A stretch of DNA of 64,000 bases from Clostridia bacterium (GCA_017936375.1 JAGBFR010000010.1:60153-124152); one strand, 5' to 3'. Shown: positions 8,070 through 16,727, counted from the stretch's first letter. Notes: generated from the sequence alone by a model not told the origin. Program-made: numbers and translations.

Positions 8070-8323
8070 GTACGCTGATGGTTCTGGGCGCGATCGCCTA
8101 CGCTGTACTGGCGATCCTGCTGTTTATCCGCTTTATTGAGGGCCCGACTGCGGCCGACCGCATGCTCGCCGTCGATATGATCGACGGCCTCGCGTGCATC
8201 ATGCTGGTGTTCTATTCCATCTACACCCAGCGCGCTATTTATCTTGATATCGCCATCGTCACCGCGCTGCTGGGCTTCATCAGCACGGTCTTCGTGGCCC
8301 GCTATCTGGAAAGGAGAATGTGA
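8066..8323 (+). CDS. mbhB: Mrp/Mbh antiporter-module subunit F (MbhB-like)
   Basis: An 85-residue, three-helix membrane protein of the MnhF/MrpF family, with the family motif RFIEGPTAADRMLAVDM. The ATG at 8066 overlaps the stop of the previous gene and follows GGGAGGATC; an in-frame ATG at 8045 has a worse ribosome site. It corresponds to MbhB of the Mbh hydrogenase. Confidence 0.88.
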   Translation: MSTLMVLGAIAYAVLAILLFIRFIEGPTAADRMLAVDMIDGLACIMLVFYSIYTQRAIYLDIAIVTALLGFISTVFVARYLERRM

Positions 8324-8325
8324 TT

Positions 8326-8688
8326 ATGCTGGAGATCATCTTTACGGTTCTCACGGCGGCGGCACTGTTTGTCGGCATCTTCTTTGCGGCGACCGGCGTC
8401 ATCGGCATTCTCCGCTTCCCGGATTACTTCGCCCGCGCGCAGGCTGCGACCTGCATCTCCACCATGGGCACGCTGGGCGCCGTGCTGGCGGGCATCTTCT
8501 ACGCGCTGGGCAACGGCCTTGACGCCGTCTGGTATGTCAAGCTGATCCTGATCGCGCTGATGATCATGATTTCCGCCTCTGTCTCCGGACATTCCCTGAG
8601 CAAGGGCACCTATAAGCGCGGCCACCGTCCGCACTTCGGCGGCTTTGCGAAGGACGACTACAAGGAGGATGGCTTCGATGAGCTTTGA
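8326..8688 (+). CDS. mbhC: Mrp/Mbh antiporter-module subunit G (MbhC-like)
   Basis: A 120-residue membrane protein of the MnhG/MrpG family. GVIGILRFPDYFARAQAAT is the family signature (GxxGllRfpDvfsRlHAaT), and three hydrophobic helices follow. AAGGAG at 8311-8316 is best spaced for the ATG at 8326; a GTG at 8320 is possible. It ends in a charged tail and overlaps the next start. Confidence 0.88.
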   Translation: MLEIIFTVLTAAALFVGIFFAATGVIGILRFPDYFARAQAATCISTMGTLGAVLAGIFYALGNGLDAVWYVKLILIALMIMISASVSGHSLSKGTYKRGHRPHFGGFAKDDYKEDGFDEL

Positions 8689-8941
8689 TCTGCTTTCCAT
8701 TCTGAATGTGCTGACGCTGATCGGCGCGATGTGCTCCGCGTTCGTCGCCGTTCAGGCCAACCGCATGCTCGACTCCATCGTCGGCATCGCCGCGGCGGGC
8801 AGCTTTATTGCCGTCGCGTTCCTCTTCCTGCAGGCGCCTGACGTGGCGATCGCCGAGGCGGCGGTCGGCGCCGTTCTGGGCACCGTTCTTTACATCATCG
8901 CCCTTCGTAAAATCATCGGCAAGGAGGAGAGCAGGAAATGA
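8678..8941 (+). CDS. mbhD: MbhD-like subunit (DUF4040, MrpA C-terminal domain homologue)
   Basis: An 87-residue membrane protein. NRMLDSIVGIAAAGSFIAVAFLFLQAPDVAIAEA shows the DUF4040/MbhD pattern, including the APDVAxTEA-type motif also found in the C-terminal part of MrpA. Mbh hydrogenases carry this piece as a separate subunit, and the same is seen here. The ATG at 8678 follows AAGGAGG (8662-8668) and lies inside the end of the previous gene. Confidence 0.85.
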   Translation: MSFDLLSILNVLTLIGAMCSAFVAVQANRMLDSIVGIAAAGSFIAVAFLFLQAPDVAIAEAAVGAVLGTVLYIIALRKIIGKEESRK

Positions 8942-9360
8942 TGCGCAACGGATATACCGAGCCGAGCATCCTCGTTGAAAACGAGGACTCCCTGGGCGCA
9001 AAGCGCAATCTCGTCGCCTTTGTCGCCCTGATCATCGTGATGATCGTCGGCGCGATGTGCGCCGCAGAGCTCAGCGCGCTCCCGCCGACCTTTAACGGCG
9101 ACGTCGACGTCGCGGCGCTCTATGAGAATCCCGAGGCCTACGACCTGTCCGGGGCTGACGGCTCCGCGCATGTGATCGTCTCCAAGAATCTGGCGGAGAC
9201 CTCTGCCAAGAACGTCTGCTTCTCCGTCGTCTTCAACTTCCGCGGCTATGACACGATGGGCGAGAGCTTCATCCTCATCGCCGCGCTCTCCGGCAGCCTG
9301 TGCATCCTGCGCACGCCCCGGAAGCTCAAGAAAAAGAAAGCAAAGAAGGAGGCTGCCTGA
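8938..9360 (+). CDS. mbhE: MbhE-like subunit (MrpA C-terminal homologue)
   Basis: A 140-residue membrane protein with a helix near residues 27-45, an external loop, and the motif VVFNFRGYDTMGES typical of MbhE and the very C-terminus of MrpA (LVDFRGFDTLGE). It ends in a very basic tail (KKKKAKKEAA). Start at 8938 overlaps the previous stop (ATGA). Together with MbhD it replaces the last two domains of MrpA; no full MrpA gene is present, as in Mbh. Confidence 0.82.
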   Translation: MMRNGYTEPSILVENEDSLGAKRNLVAFVALIIVMIVGAMCAAELSALPPTFNGDVDVAALYENPEAYDLSGADGSAHVIVSKNLAETSAKNVCFSVVFNFRGYDTMGESFILIAALSGSLCILRTPRKLKKKKAKKEAA

Positions 9361-9361
9361 T

Positions 9362-10048
9362 ATGAGCGAGCAGAATGAACTGAATCTGAACGCGGCTGCC
9401 TCCGCTGCCGTGCAGGCTGCGCCGGAAACGGAGGCGGAGAAGACCGTCGCCGTCGCCGATGCGCAGGAGACCATCGCGCAGGCCGTCGCCGAGCCGGTGG
9501 CCGGCTTCATCGACACCAATGAGCCCTCCGACGCGGACAACCCCGACCCGGAGGATATCGTCGATGTGCCCGTCGCGCGCAAGAAGGCGCTGGGCATCAT
9601 CGTGCGCTACGGCGCGAACCTGTTCCTCCCGCTGGCGTGCACGTTCGGCGGCTACGTCGTGCTGCATGGCGACTCCTCCCCGGGCGGCGGCTTCCAGGGC
9701 GGCGTGCTGATCGCCGCGGCCGTGCTGCTGGTCTTCCTTGGCTATGGCAGCCAGAAGCTGTCCACCACCTTCAAGGAGAGCTTCCTGCACAGCAGCGAGA
9801 CCGTGGCGGAGATCATGTACATCGCCATCGGCCTGATCGGCGTCATCGTCGGCCTCGACTTTGCGGTCAACATGGTGATCGACGTCTTTGAGATTGAGAC
9901 CGCCGTGCTGATGAACAACGCCGTCGGCTATCACGTCATGGCGGGCGTCGGCTGCCTGCTGATCATGATGCTGGGCATGCTCTCCTCGACCGAGGGCGTC
10001 GCCGAGCATGAGCCTGAAGATGAGGAAGAGGAGGCGGATGAGGAATGA
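9362..10048 (+). CDS. mbhF: Mrp/Mbh subunit B (MbhF-like) with acidic N-terminal extension
   Basis: A 228-residue protein. Residues 80-210 form the MnhB/MrpB domain with four hydrophobic helices and the motif HGDSSPGGGFQGGVL. The first roughly 75 residues are a soluble, alanine- and acid-rich stretch without membrane segments that family members usually lack, and the C-terminus is also acidic (EPEDEEEEADEE). The ATG at 9362 follows AAGGAGG (9346-9352); the frame is open further upstream but inside the previous gene. The ends may be cytoplasmic linkers; their role is unknown. Confidence 0.86.
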   Translation: MSEQNELNLNAAASAAVQAAPETEAEKTVAVADAQETIAQAVAEPVAGFIDTNEPSDADNPDPEDIVDVPVARKKALGIIVRYGANLFLPLACTFGGYVVLHGDSSPGGGFQGGVLIAAAVLLVFLGYGSQKLSTTFKESFLHSSETVAEIMYIAIGLIGVIVGLDFAVNMVIDVFEIETAVLMNNAVGYHVMAGVGCLLIMMLGMLSSTEGVAEHEPEDEEEEADEE

Positions 10049-10392
10049 CCTTTAATTACTTTGTTTCGTTTTTCTTCATTGTGCTGGGTCTGTTCTGCAT
10101 CATCACCCGTCACAATCTGTTCAAGGTTGTCATCGGCATGTCCGTCGTCGACTACGGCACGAACCTGCTGATCGTCTCCATCGGCGCCTCCAACAAGGGC
10201 ACCGCGCCGATCTACGCGGCGGGAGAGATCGTGCCCGGCACGTGGTTCGTCGATCCGATTCCGCAGGCGCTCACGCTGACGAGCATCGTCATCGGCGCCT
10301 GTATCACCGCGATGGCGCTGTCGCTGGTCATCAAGATCTACAGCAAATACGGAACCCTCGACACTCGTGAGATCAGGAGGCTGCACGGCTAA
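10045..10392 (+). CDS. mbhG: Mrp/Mbh subunit C (MbhG-like, NuoK family)
   Basis: A 115-residue membrane protein with three helices, related to MrpC and NuoK. It shows GLFCIITRHNLFKVVIGMS and DPIPQALTLTSIVIGACITA, the family motif DPlPQALvLTaIVIg. NuoK-type subunits carry conserved charged residues in the proton/sodium path. It overlaps the previous gene by four bases and the next by one. Confidence 0.9.
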   Translation: MTFNYFVSFFFIVLGLFCIITRHNLFKVVIGMSVVDYGTNLLIVSIGASNKGTAPIYAAGEIVPGTWFVDPIPQALTLTSIVIGACITAMALSLVIKIYSKYGTLDTREIRRLHG

Positions 10393-12302
10393 TGGAGAAT
10401 TTTCCGATTCTGGCAATCATGACGCTGTTCATGGGCGCCTTCATCAACAGCCTTGTCGGCCGCAGGAGCCATAAGGCGCGCGTCGCCGTCGTCTTCACCA
10501 CGATGGCCATCTCCCTGCTTCTCGTTGTGTCCATGGTCCCCGCCGTCATGTTCCGCGGCGAGATCATCACCTACTGGATGGGCGGCTGGGCGCCGGAGGC
10601 CGGCTGGGCCTACGGCATCGGCCTTGAGGTCGACGCCCTGTCCCTGTTCTTTGGCCTGATCGTCACCATCGCGGTGATGGTCTCCGGCACATACAGCTTC
10701 ACCTATATGAAGCGTGACGACAGCCAGGTCAATTTCTACACGCTCTTCCTGATGCTGGCGGGCAGCGTGCTGGGCCTTGTGCTCTCCGGCGACCTGTTCA
10801 ACATCTTCGTCATGGTCGAGATCATGACCTTCACCGCCGTGGCGCTCACCGCCTTCCGCAATGACACCGAGGGCGCGCTCGAGGGCGCGTTCAAGTACCT
10901 CGTGGTCGGCTCTCTGGGCTCCGTGAGCATCCTCACCGGCACCATCCTCATCTATGGCTGCCTGCATACGCTGAATCTGGCGCAGATCGCGGACCTGGCC
11001 ATCCACACGAGGAATCCGGTCATGGTCGTCGCCTTCGGCTTCCTGTTCGTGGGCTTCTGCACGAAGGCGTTCATGTTCCCGTTCCAGCCGCTGGCTGCGG
11101 ACGCGCATGCCGTCGCCCCGGCGTCCATCTCGATGATGATCTCCGGCGTTCTGACCAAGTGCGGCGTGTACGGCATGATCCGTCTGGTCTATGTGCTCTT
11201 CCAGAATATCGGCCAGACCCATGTGCAGTACCTCGTGACCGGCATGGGCTGCCTGACCATGTTCATCTGCGTGACCATGGCCTTCAACCAGCATAACTTC
11301 AAGCGCCTGCTCGCGTTCCACTCCATCTCTCAGGTGGGCTATGTGATCACCGCGATCGGCCTTGGCACCGCCGTGGGCCTTGGCGCGGGCCTGTATCACG
11401 CGATCAACCACACGCTCTTCAAGGGCCTGCTCTTCCTTGTGGCCGGCGCTGTGCAGCATCAGACCGGCACGCTGGATCTGGACGAGCTGGGCGGCCTGTC
11501 CAAGAAGATGCCCAAGACGACCCTGCTCTTCCTGATCGGCGCCGCGTCCATCTCCGGCATCCCGCCGTTCAACGGCTTTGCCTCCAAGTGGATGATCTAT
11601 CAGTCGATCTTCAGCAAGGCGGTCAATACCGGCAACATCTTCTTCCTGCTGGTCTGCATCGTTGCGCTGCTGACCTCCGTGCTGACGCTGGCCTCCTTCG
11701 TCAAGGTTGCGCAGAGCGTCTTCTTCGGCCAGTGCGCCGTGCTCTGCCGCGACGCCGAGGAGTGCGAGAAGGGCATGCGCATCCCGATGTGGGTGCTGGC
11801 CATCCTGTGCGTCGTGCTGGGCCTGTTCCCGGATCAGTTCGGCGAGCTCTTCCTCAAGCCGGCTGCCGGCGCGGCCATGGGCGCGGACGTCTACGCTGCG
11901 GCGATGCTCAGCGGCAAGGCCGTCACGAGCATGCCGGCCATCTACGGCTACATCGGCACCTGGAGCCCGATCGTCTGGATCGTGCTGCTGCTGATTGTCA
12001 CCGCGGGCATGACCATCTTCTCCGTCAGCGCGCCGATCCGCAAGCCGGAGGCGCTTGGCGAGGGCGAGGTGGAGGACGAGCATGTGCTCCCCGAAAATGC
12101 GAAGTACGAGCCGTTCTTCTCCGGCGAGGAGAGCGTGCATTCCCATGTCACCGGCAGCGACCTCTTCTGGGGCTTCAAGGAGAATTGGAAGAAGTACTTC
12201 TCCTTCTGGCATGACTGGCACAGCGGCATCGTCAATGACTATGAGCTCTACGGCGTGGTCTTCCTCGCCGCGGCGCTGATCTACTGCATTCTGTTCATTT
12301 AA
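10392..12302 (+). CDS. mbhH: Mrp/Mbh subunit D (MbhH-like ion-pumping subunit) with long C-terminal extension
   Basis: A 636-residue antiporter-like subunit of the NuoL/M/N-MrpD family with about 14-16 hydrophobic segments. It keeps the key-glutamate region (FNIFVMVEIMTF), the broken-helix lysine and histidine regions (FKRLLAFHSISQVGYV, YHAINHTLFKGLLF) and GIPPFNGFASKW. MrpD and MbhH are usually around 500 residues. Here about 120 extra residues form a soluble acidic stretch followed by FWHDWHSGIVNDYELYG and a final helix. In Mbh a separate small subunit, MbhI, supplies a lateral helix; no mbhI gene is present, so the extension may be its fused equivalent (inference). Confidence 0.9.
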   Translation: MENFPILAIMTLFMGAFINSLVGRRSHKARVAVVFTTMAISLLLVVSMVPAVMFRGEIITYWMGGWAPEAGWAYGIGLEVDALSLFFGLIVTIAVMVSGTYSFTYMKRDDSQVNFYTLFLMLAGSVLGLVLSGDLFNIFVMVEIMTFTAVALTAFRNDTEGALEGAFKYLVVGSLGSVSILTGTILIYGCLHTLNLAQIADLAIHTRNPVMVVAFGFLFVGFCTKAFMFPFQPLAADAHAVAPASISMMISGVLTKCGVYGMIRLVYVLFQNIGQTHVQYLVTGMGCLTMFICVTMAFNQHNFKRLLAFHSISQVGYVITAIGLGTAVGLGAGLYHAINHTLFKGLLFLVAGAVQHQTGTLDLDELGGLSKKMPKTTLLFLIGAASISGIPPFNGFASKWMIYQSIFSKAVNTGNIFFLLVCIVALLTSVLTLASFVKVAQSVFFGQCAVLCRDAEECEKGMRIPMWVLAILCVVLGLFPDQFGELFLKPAAGAAMGADVYAAAMLSGKAVTSMPAIYGYIGTWSPIVWIVLLLIVTAGMTIFSVSAPIRKPEALGEGEVEDEHVLPENAKYEPFFSGEESVHSHVTGSDLFWGFKENWKKYFSFWHDWHSGIVNDYELYGVVFLAAALIYCILFI

Positions 12303-12317
12303 GGAGGTGGCAGTCAA

Positions 12318-13268
12318 ATGATCGGATTTATTCAGTCTGTGCTCAATATTCTGCTGCTTCCGGGCCTCGCATTCACGCTGATTGCGAGCATCCTGCTCGC
12401 GGGTATCGACCGCGTGCTCGTCGCGCGCATGCAGCGCCGCGTCGGTCCGCCGGTTCTGCAGCCGCTCTATGACGTGCTCAAGTGTCTGGGCAAGGAGACC
12501 ATCGTCCCGCGCAAGGCGAATGAGAAGGTCTTCCTCCTCGCGCCGGCCGTGGGCCTTATCAGCGTGCTGGTGACGGCGATGTTCCTGCCGATCGGCAATG
12601 TGTCCGCCATCCGCACCAACGCTGACATGATCGTCATCCTCTATCTGCTGACGCTGGCGAGCGTCACGCTGATCGTGGGCTCCGCCGCCTCCGGCTCTCC
12701 GTTTGCCGGCGTGGGCCTCTCCCGCGAGATGGTCGCGATGATCAGCTATGAGCTGCCGCTGGTCATGGTCATGCTGACCGTCGGCTTCGTCTGCGGCAAT
12801 GGCCTTGCGACCTTCTCTCTGGCGAAGATCGGCGCCTATCAGGCGGCGAACGGCCCGCTGCTGCTCAATCCGGTGCTCTGGCCCGCGGCGATCGCGTTGC
12901 TCTTCGTGATCCCCTGCGAGGTCGGTCAGCAGCCCTTTGACATCGACGAGGCGGAGACCGAGATCTGCGAAGGCGTGCTGGCGGAGTACTCCGGCAAGCC
13001 GCTGGCGCAGTTCAAGATGATGCACAACGTCAAGATGTACGTGATGAGCGGCCTGTTCTGCGCGCTGTTCCTGAACATCCAGACCGGCTTCTTCCTCGCG
13101 GATATCCTGATCTACTGCGTGTCCTGCGTGCTGGTGACCTTCGTCTCCATGAGCGTGCCGCATGCCGTGACCGCCCGCTTCCGCGTGGAGCAGGTCTTCA
13201 AGTTCTACTGGACCGTCGTGACCGGCTGTGCCGCGCTGAGCCTGATCCTCGTGTGGATCGGCCTGTAA
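12318..13268 (+). CDS. mbhM: Hydrogenase membrane anchor subunit MbhM-like (NuoH/EchB family)
   Basis: A 316-residue membrane protein with about eight helices, homologous to NuoH and EchB, the subunit joining the hydrogenase arm to the ion-pumping arm. Signatures are RMQRRVGPPVLQPLYDVLK at the first cytoplasmic loop and PFDIDEAETEICEG (family PFDIPEAE.E). It follows AAGGAGGTGG directly after the pumping subunit. Confidence 0.92.
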   Translation: MIGFIQSVLNILLLPGLAFTLIASILLAGIDRVLVARMQRRVGPPVLQPLYDVLKCLGKETIVPRKANEKVFLLAPAVGLISVLVTAMFLPIGNVSAIRTNADMIVILYLLTLASVTLIVGSAASGSPFAGVGLSREMVAMISYELPLVMVMLTVGFVCGNGLATFSLAKIGAYQAANGPLLLNPVLWPAAIALLFVIPCEVGQQPFDIDEAETEICEGVLAEYSGKPLAQFKMMHNVKMYVMSGLFCALFLNIQTGFFLADILIYCVSCVLVTFVSMSVPHAVTARFRVEQVFKFYWTVVTGCAALSLILVWIGL

Positions 13269-13278
13269 GGAGGACGCT

Positions 13279-13746
13279 ATGCTTTTTGATCTTGACAAGA
13301 AAATCAACGAGGCGATTGACGACGCAGCCTCCAAATCCCTCTGGCTGTATCACATCAACGCCGGCAGCTGCAACGGCTGCGATATTGAGATCGTCGCCGC
13401 GCTGACCCCGCGCTACGACGCGGAGCGCCTTGGCTGCAAGCTGACCGGCTCCCCGCGCCAGGCGGATATCGTGCTGGTCTCCGGCCCTGTGACGCTGCAG
13501 AGCCGCGACCGCCTCATCCGCACCCTCGCGCAGGTGCCGGAACCCTACTGCCTTGTGACCGTGGGCAGCTGCCCGTGCAGCGGAAACGTCTTCAAGGGCA
13601 GCTACGCGGTCTGCGGCCCGGTGGACAAGTACCGCCATGTGGACGTCTCCGTCGCCGGCTGCACGCCCAAGCCCGAGGCCATCATGGCCGGCATCGCGCA
13701 GGCGGCTGCGATCCTGAAGGAAAAGAGAAAGGGGATGCATGAGTAA
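13279..13746 (+). CDS. mbhJ: Hydrogenase small subunit MbhJ-like (NuoB family)
   Basis: A 155-residue iron-sulfur protein of the NuoB/EchC type. Four cysteines expected to bind the proximal [4Fe-4S] cluster are seen: NAGSCNGCDIE (Cys31, Cys34), VGSCPCSG (Cys98) and AGCTPKPEA (Cys128). It transfers electrons from the ferredoxin-like MbhN subunit to the Ni-Fe site in MbhL. Ten bases after mbhM with an AAGGAGG ribosome site; its stop overlaps the start of the next gene by one base. Confidence 0.93.
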   Translation: MLFDLDKKINEAIDDAASKSLWLYHINAGSCNGCDIEIVAALTPRYDAERLGCKLTGSPRQADIVLVSGPVTLQSRDRLIRTLAQVPEPYCLVTVGSCPCSGNVFKGSYAVCGPVDKYRHVDVSVAGCTPKPEAIMAGIAQAAAILKEKRKGMHE

Positions 13747-14237
13747 TGGCGAAGATTCCTTATCTGGGCACTGCTCTGACCAACCTCTTCCGCAAGCCCG
13801 TGACCATCGATTTCCCGGCGGGTGAGGCGCCGAAGGCGCAGCCGAATTACCGTGGCCGCATCGCCTTTGACGGCACCAAGTGCATCAACTGCGGCATGTG
13901 CGAGCGCGTCTGCGCGCCCAGCTGCATGACCCGCGTCGCCAAGCCGCTGGAGGGCGGCGAGCCGGGCGATCAGGAGATCACCTTTACCTTCGATATGACC
14001 AGCTGCACCTTCTGCGGCATGTGCGCCGACTTCTGCGCGAAGAAGGCGATCACCCTCACCGACGACTACATGATGACCGGCACCCAGCCTGAGGATTTCC
14101 TCGTCGTGGGCAAGGTCATCAAGAAGGCGCCGCCCAAGCCCAAGTTCACCCCGGAGCAGCTGGCTGCGATGAAGGCGGCCGCCGAGGCGAAGAAGAAGGC
14201 TGCCGAGGCTGCCAAGGCGGCCGCCGAGGGCAAGTAA
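13746..14237 (+). CDS. mbhN: Ferredoxin-like hydrogenase subunit MbhN-like (NuoI/EchF family) with Lys/Ala tail
   Basis: A 163-residue protein with two [4Fe-4S] motifs: CINCGMCERVC (Cys46-49-52-56) and CTFCGMCADFC (Cys87-90-93-97). This is the NuoI-type electron entry subunit, probably receiving electrons from soluble ferredoxin. After residue 125 the protein becomes a low-complexity lysine/alanine helix (repeats of AAEAKKKAAEAAKAAAEG), an addition not needed for the family fold. It lies 31 bases before hypF. Confidence 0.91.
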   Translation: MAKIPYLGTALTNLFRKPVTIDFPAGEAPKAQPNYRGRIAFDGTKCINCGMCERVCAPSCMTRVAKPLEGGEPGDQEITFTFDMTSCTFCGMCADFCAKKAITLTDDYMMTGTQPEDFLVVGKVIKKAPPKPKFTPEQLAAMKAAAEAKKKAAEAAKAAAEGK

Positions 14238-14268
14238 TCCTATTCAGACCCCATTGAGGAATGAAAGC

Positions 14269-16494
14269 GTGAACAGAATCCGCTTTTTCGTGACCGGCAT
14301 CGTGCAGGGGGTGGGCTTTCGCCCCTTCCTGCACAGGCTGGCGCGGGAGCTGGCGCTCACCGGCTTCGTGCGCAATACCGGCCGCGGCGTGGACGGCGAG
14401 GCGCAGGGGAGCGGCGGGGCGCTGCTCGCCTTTGAGCGGGCGCTGTGCGATCCCGCGCGGCTGCCGCAGCTGGCCGTCGTGCTCAGCGTGAGGACGGAGG
14501 CAATCCCGCCCGTTCGGGGCGAGGACGGCTTTGCCATCCTCGAGAGCGCCCAGGACGGCAGGCAGACGCTGATCTCTCCGGATATCGGCACCTGCCCGGA
14601 CTGCCTGCGCGAGCTCTTTGCGCCCGGCGACAGGCGATACCGCTATCCCTTTATCAACTGCACGAACTGCGGCCCGCGCTTTACGATTGTGCGCGCCGTG
14701 CCCTATGACCGGGCGAGCACGACGATGGCAGGCTTTGCCATGTGCGGCGACTGCGCACGGGAGTATGGGGATATTGAAGACCGCCGCTATCATGCGCAGC
14801 CGGACTGCTGCGCCGCCTGCGGCCCGCGCCTGTGGTTTGCGGACGCGGCGGGGGAGGAGATCCCCGGCGATGCGATCGCCCAGGCCCATGCGCTTCTTGC
14901 GCGGGGTGGAATCCTTGCGGTCAAGGGGCTTGGCGGCTTCCATCTGGCCTGCATGGCGGATGAGGAGACGGTCCTGCGCCTGCGCGCACGCAAGCACAGG
15001 GAGGAAAAACCCCTTGCCGTTATGTGCCGCGATCTGGCGGCCGCGCGGCGGCTCTGCCGGATTGAGCAGGGCGAGGCGGAGCTGCTCGAGGGGCCGAGAA
15101 AGCCCATCGTGCTGCTGAAAAAACTCAAGCGAGACAGCCATCCGTGGCTGAGCGATAATGGGGAACTCGGCGTCATGCTGCCGTATACCCCTGTTCATGC
15201 GCTGCTGCTTGCGGAGGGGGTTGACACGCTGGTGATGACCAGCGCGAACCCGAGCGCACTGCCCGCCGTCATAGGCAACAGCGAGGCGCTCGCGCAGCTG
15301 ACGGGCATTGCGGACGGCTATCTCTTCCATAACAGAGACATCGAGGCGCGCTGCGACGACAGCCTGCTCAGGCTGCTTGACGACGGCGGCGCGTATTACA
15401 TAAGAAGGAGCCGCGGCTACGCGCCCCAGCCCGTCCCGGTCGATTTTGACTGCACAGGGCTGCTGGCGATGGGCGCGGAGCAGAAGGCGAGCTTCGCCCT
15501 TGGAAAGGGGAAGGACGCCTTCTACAGCCAGCACATCGGCGATCTGAAGAACGCCGAGACGCTCCTGCATTATCAGCAGCAGATCGTGCGGTATGAATCG
15601 CTCTTCGGCGTGAAGGCGGAGCGGCTCGTCTGCGATCTGCATCCGGATTATCTCTCCTCCCGTGCGGCGAAGGAGAGTGGACTGCCGGTGCTCAGCGTGC
15701 AGCATCATCACGCGCATATGGCCGCCTGCATGGCGGATAATGGGCTTGAGGGCGACTGCATCGGCGTCGTCTGGGACGGCACCGGCCTTGGCACGGACGG
15801 CAAGATCTGGGGCGGCGAATTCCTCACGGGCGGCTATCAGGGCGCGCGCAGGATGGCGTCGATCCGGCCTGTGCGCCTGCCGGGCGGGGACGCGGCGGTC
15901 GAGCGCATCGGGCGCATCGGCGATTCGCTGCGCCATGATGCGGGGCTGCCCATCGGCGATCCGCTTGTCGGCGCGATGCTGAATAAGGGAATCAGCTGCC
16001 CGCCGTCCAGCGGCATGGGCAGGCTCTTTGACGGCGTGTATGCGCTGCTCACGGGGCGGCAGGTCGTCACCTATGAGGGGCAGGGCGCCGTGCTGCTGGA
16101 GGCGCTGGCCGCCGGCGCGGAGGATGAGCGCGGCAGTTTTGACGTATCGTTTTATGATGATGCGGAGGGCGTGCGCCGCTTTGACACGCGGCCCATGATC
16201 CGGGCGCTCATTGCCTGCAGGGACGCGGGTGAGGACGCCGGCCGTCTCGCAATGCGGTTCCACAATACGCTGATCGCCATGGCGGCGCAGGCCTGCGCGG
16301 CGATCCGGGAGGAGACGGGGCTTGCCCGCGTCGTGCTCTCCGGCGGCGTGTTTTTCAATCAGATTCTCCTTCGCGGGCTGTACGCCCGGCTGGGGGAGAT
16401 GGGCTTTGAGGTATATCATCACCGGCGCGTGAGCACGGGCGACGAGGGCATTGCCCTCGGGCAGCTGGCGGTGGCCGCGCACAGGGATTTTTGA
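14269..16494 (+). CDS. hypF: Carbamoyltransferase HypF
   Basis: A 741-residue maturation enzyme that makes the cyanide ligand precursor from carbamoyl phosphate and hands it to HypE. Domains in order: acylphosphatase (VTGIVQGVGFRPFLHRL), two zinc-finger pairs (CPDC, CTNC, CGDC, CAAC), the YrdC-like adenylation domain (KGLGGFHLAC), and the Kae1-like carbamoyltransferase domain (VQHHHAHMAAC, VLSGGVFFNQ). The frame is open from a TTG at 14254, but a GTG at 14269 is spaced nine bases from GAGG and starts the acylphosphatase domain, so I use it. Full length for the family. Confidence 0.95.
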   Translation: MNRIRFFVTGIVQGVGFRPFLHRLARELALTGFVRNTGRGVDGEAQGSGGALLAFERALCDPARLPQLAVVLSVRTEAIPPVRGEDGFAILESAQDGRQTLISPDIGTCPDCLRELFAPGDRRYRYPFINCTNCGPRFTIVRAVPYDRASTTMAGFAMCGDCAREYGDIEDRRYHAQPDCCAACGPRLWFADAAGEEIPGDAIAQAHALLARGGILAVKGLGGFHLACMADEETVLRLRARKHREEKPLAVMCRDLAAARRLCRIEQGEAELLEGPRKPIVLLKKLKRDSHPWLSDNGELGVMLPYTPVHALLLAEGVDTLVMTSANPSALPAVIGNSEALAQLTGIADGYLFHNRDIEARCDDSLLRLLDDGGAYYIRRSRGYAPQPVPVDFDCTGLLAMGAEQKASFALGKGKDAFYSQHIGDLKNAETLLHYQQQIVRYESLFGVKAERLVCDLHPDYLSSRAAKESGLPVLSVQHHHAHMAACMADNGLEGDCIGVVWDGTGLGTDGKIWGGEFLTGGYQGARRMASIRPVRLPGGDAAVERIGRIGDSLRHDAGLPIGDPLVGAMLNKGISCPPSSGMGRLFDGVYALLTGRQVVTYEGQGAVLLEALAAGAEDERGSFDVSFYDDAEGVRRFDTRPMIRALIACRDAGEDAGRLAMRFHNTLIAMAAQACAAIREETGLARVVLSGGVFFNQILLRGLYARLGEMGFEVYHHRRVSTGDEGIALGQLAVAAHRDF

Positions 16495-16508
16495 CTGAAG
16501 GAGTACGT

Positions 16509-16727
16509 ATGTGTCTTGCAGTTCCACTGAAGCTGGTTTCGGTCAGCGGCAAGGAGGGCGTCGGCGAGTTTGACGGCGTCCGCAGGAAGGTCCGTCTGGA
16601 CTTTGTGCCCAAGGCAGCCGAGGGCGATTATGTGATCGTGCACGCGGGCTTTGCCATTGAGACGATGGAGGCCGCGCAGGCCGAGGAGAGCCGTCAGGCA
16701 TTCCGCGAGGTGACCGATGCGCTCTGA
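16509..16727 (+). CDS. hypC: Hydrogenase maturation chaperone HypC
   Basis: A 72-residue HypC/HupF-type chaperone that, with HypD, carries the Fe(CN)2CO unit to the large subunit. It must begin Met-Cys, and MCLAVPLKLV does so from the ATG at 16509, with AAGGAG at 16498-16503; an upstream in-frame start would bury the essential cysteine. It overlaps hypD by 11 bases. Confidence 0.94.
   Translation: MCLAVPLKLVSVSGKEGVGEFDGVRRKVRLDFVPKAAEGDYVIVHAGFAIETMEAAQAEESRQAFREVTDAL

Noticed and set aside
10389-13334. 981-codon minus-strand frame inside the hydrogenase operon
   Set aside because: Antisense shadow of the pumping subunit and MbhM; no ribosome site or motif.
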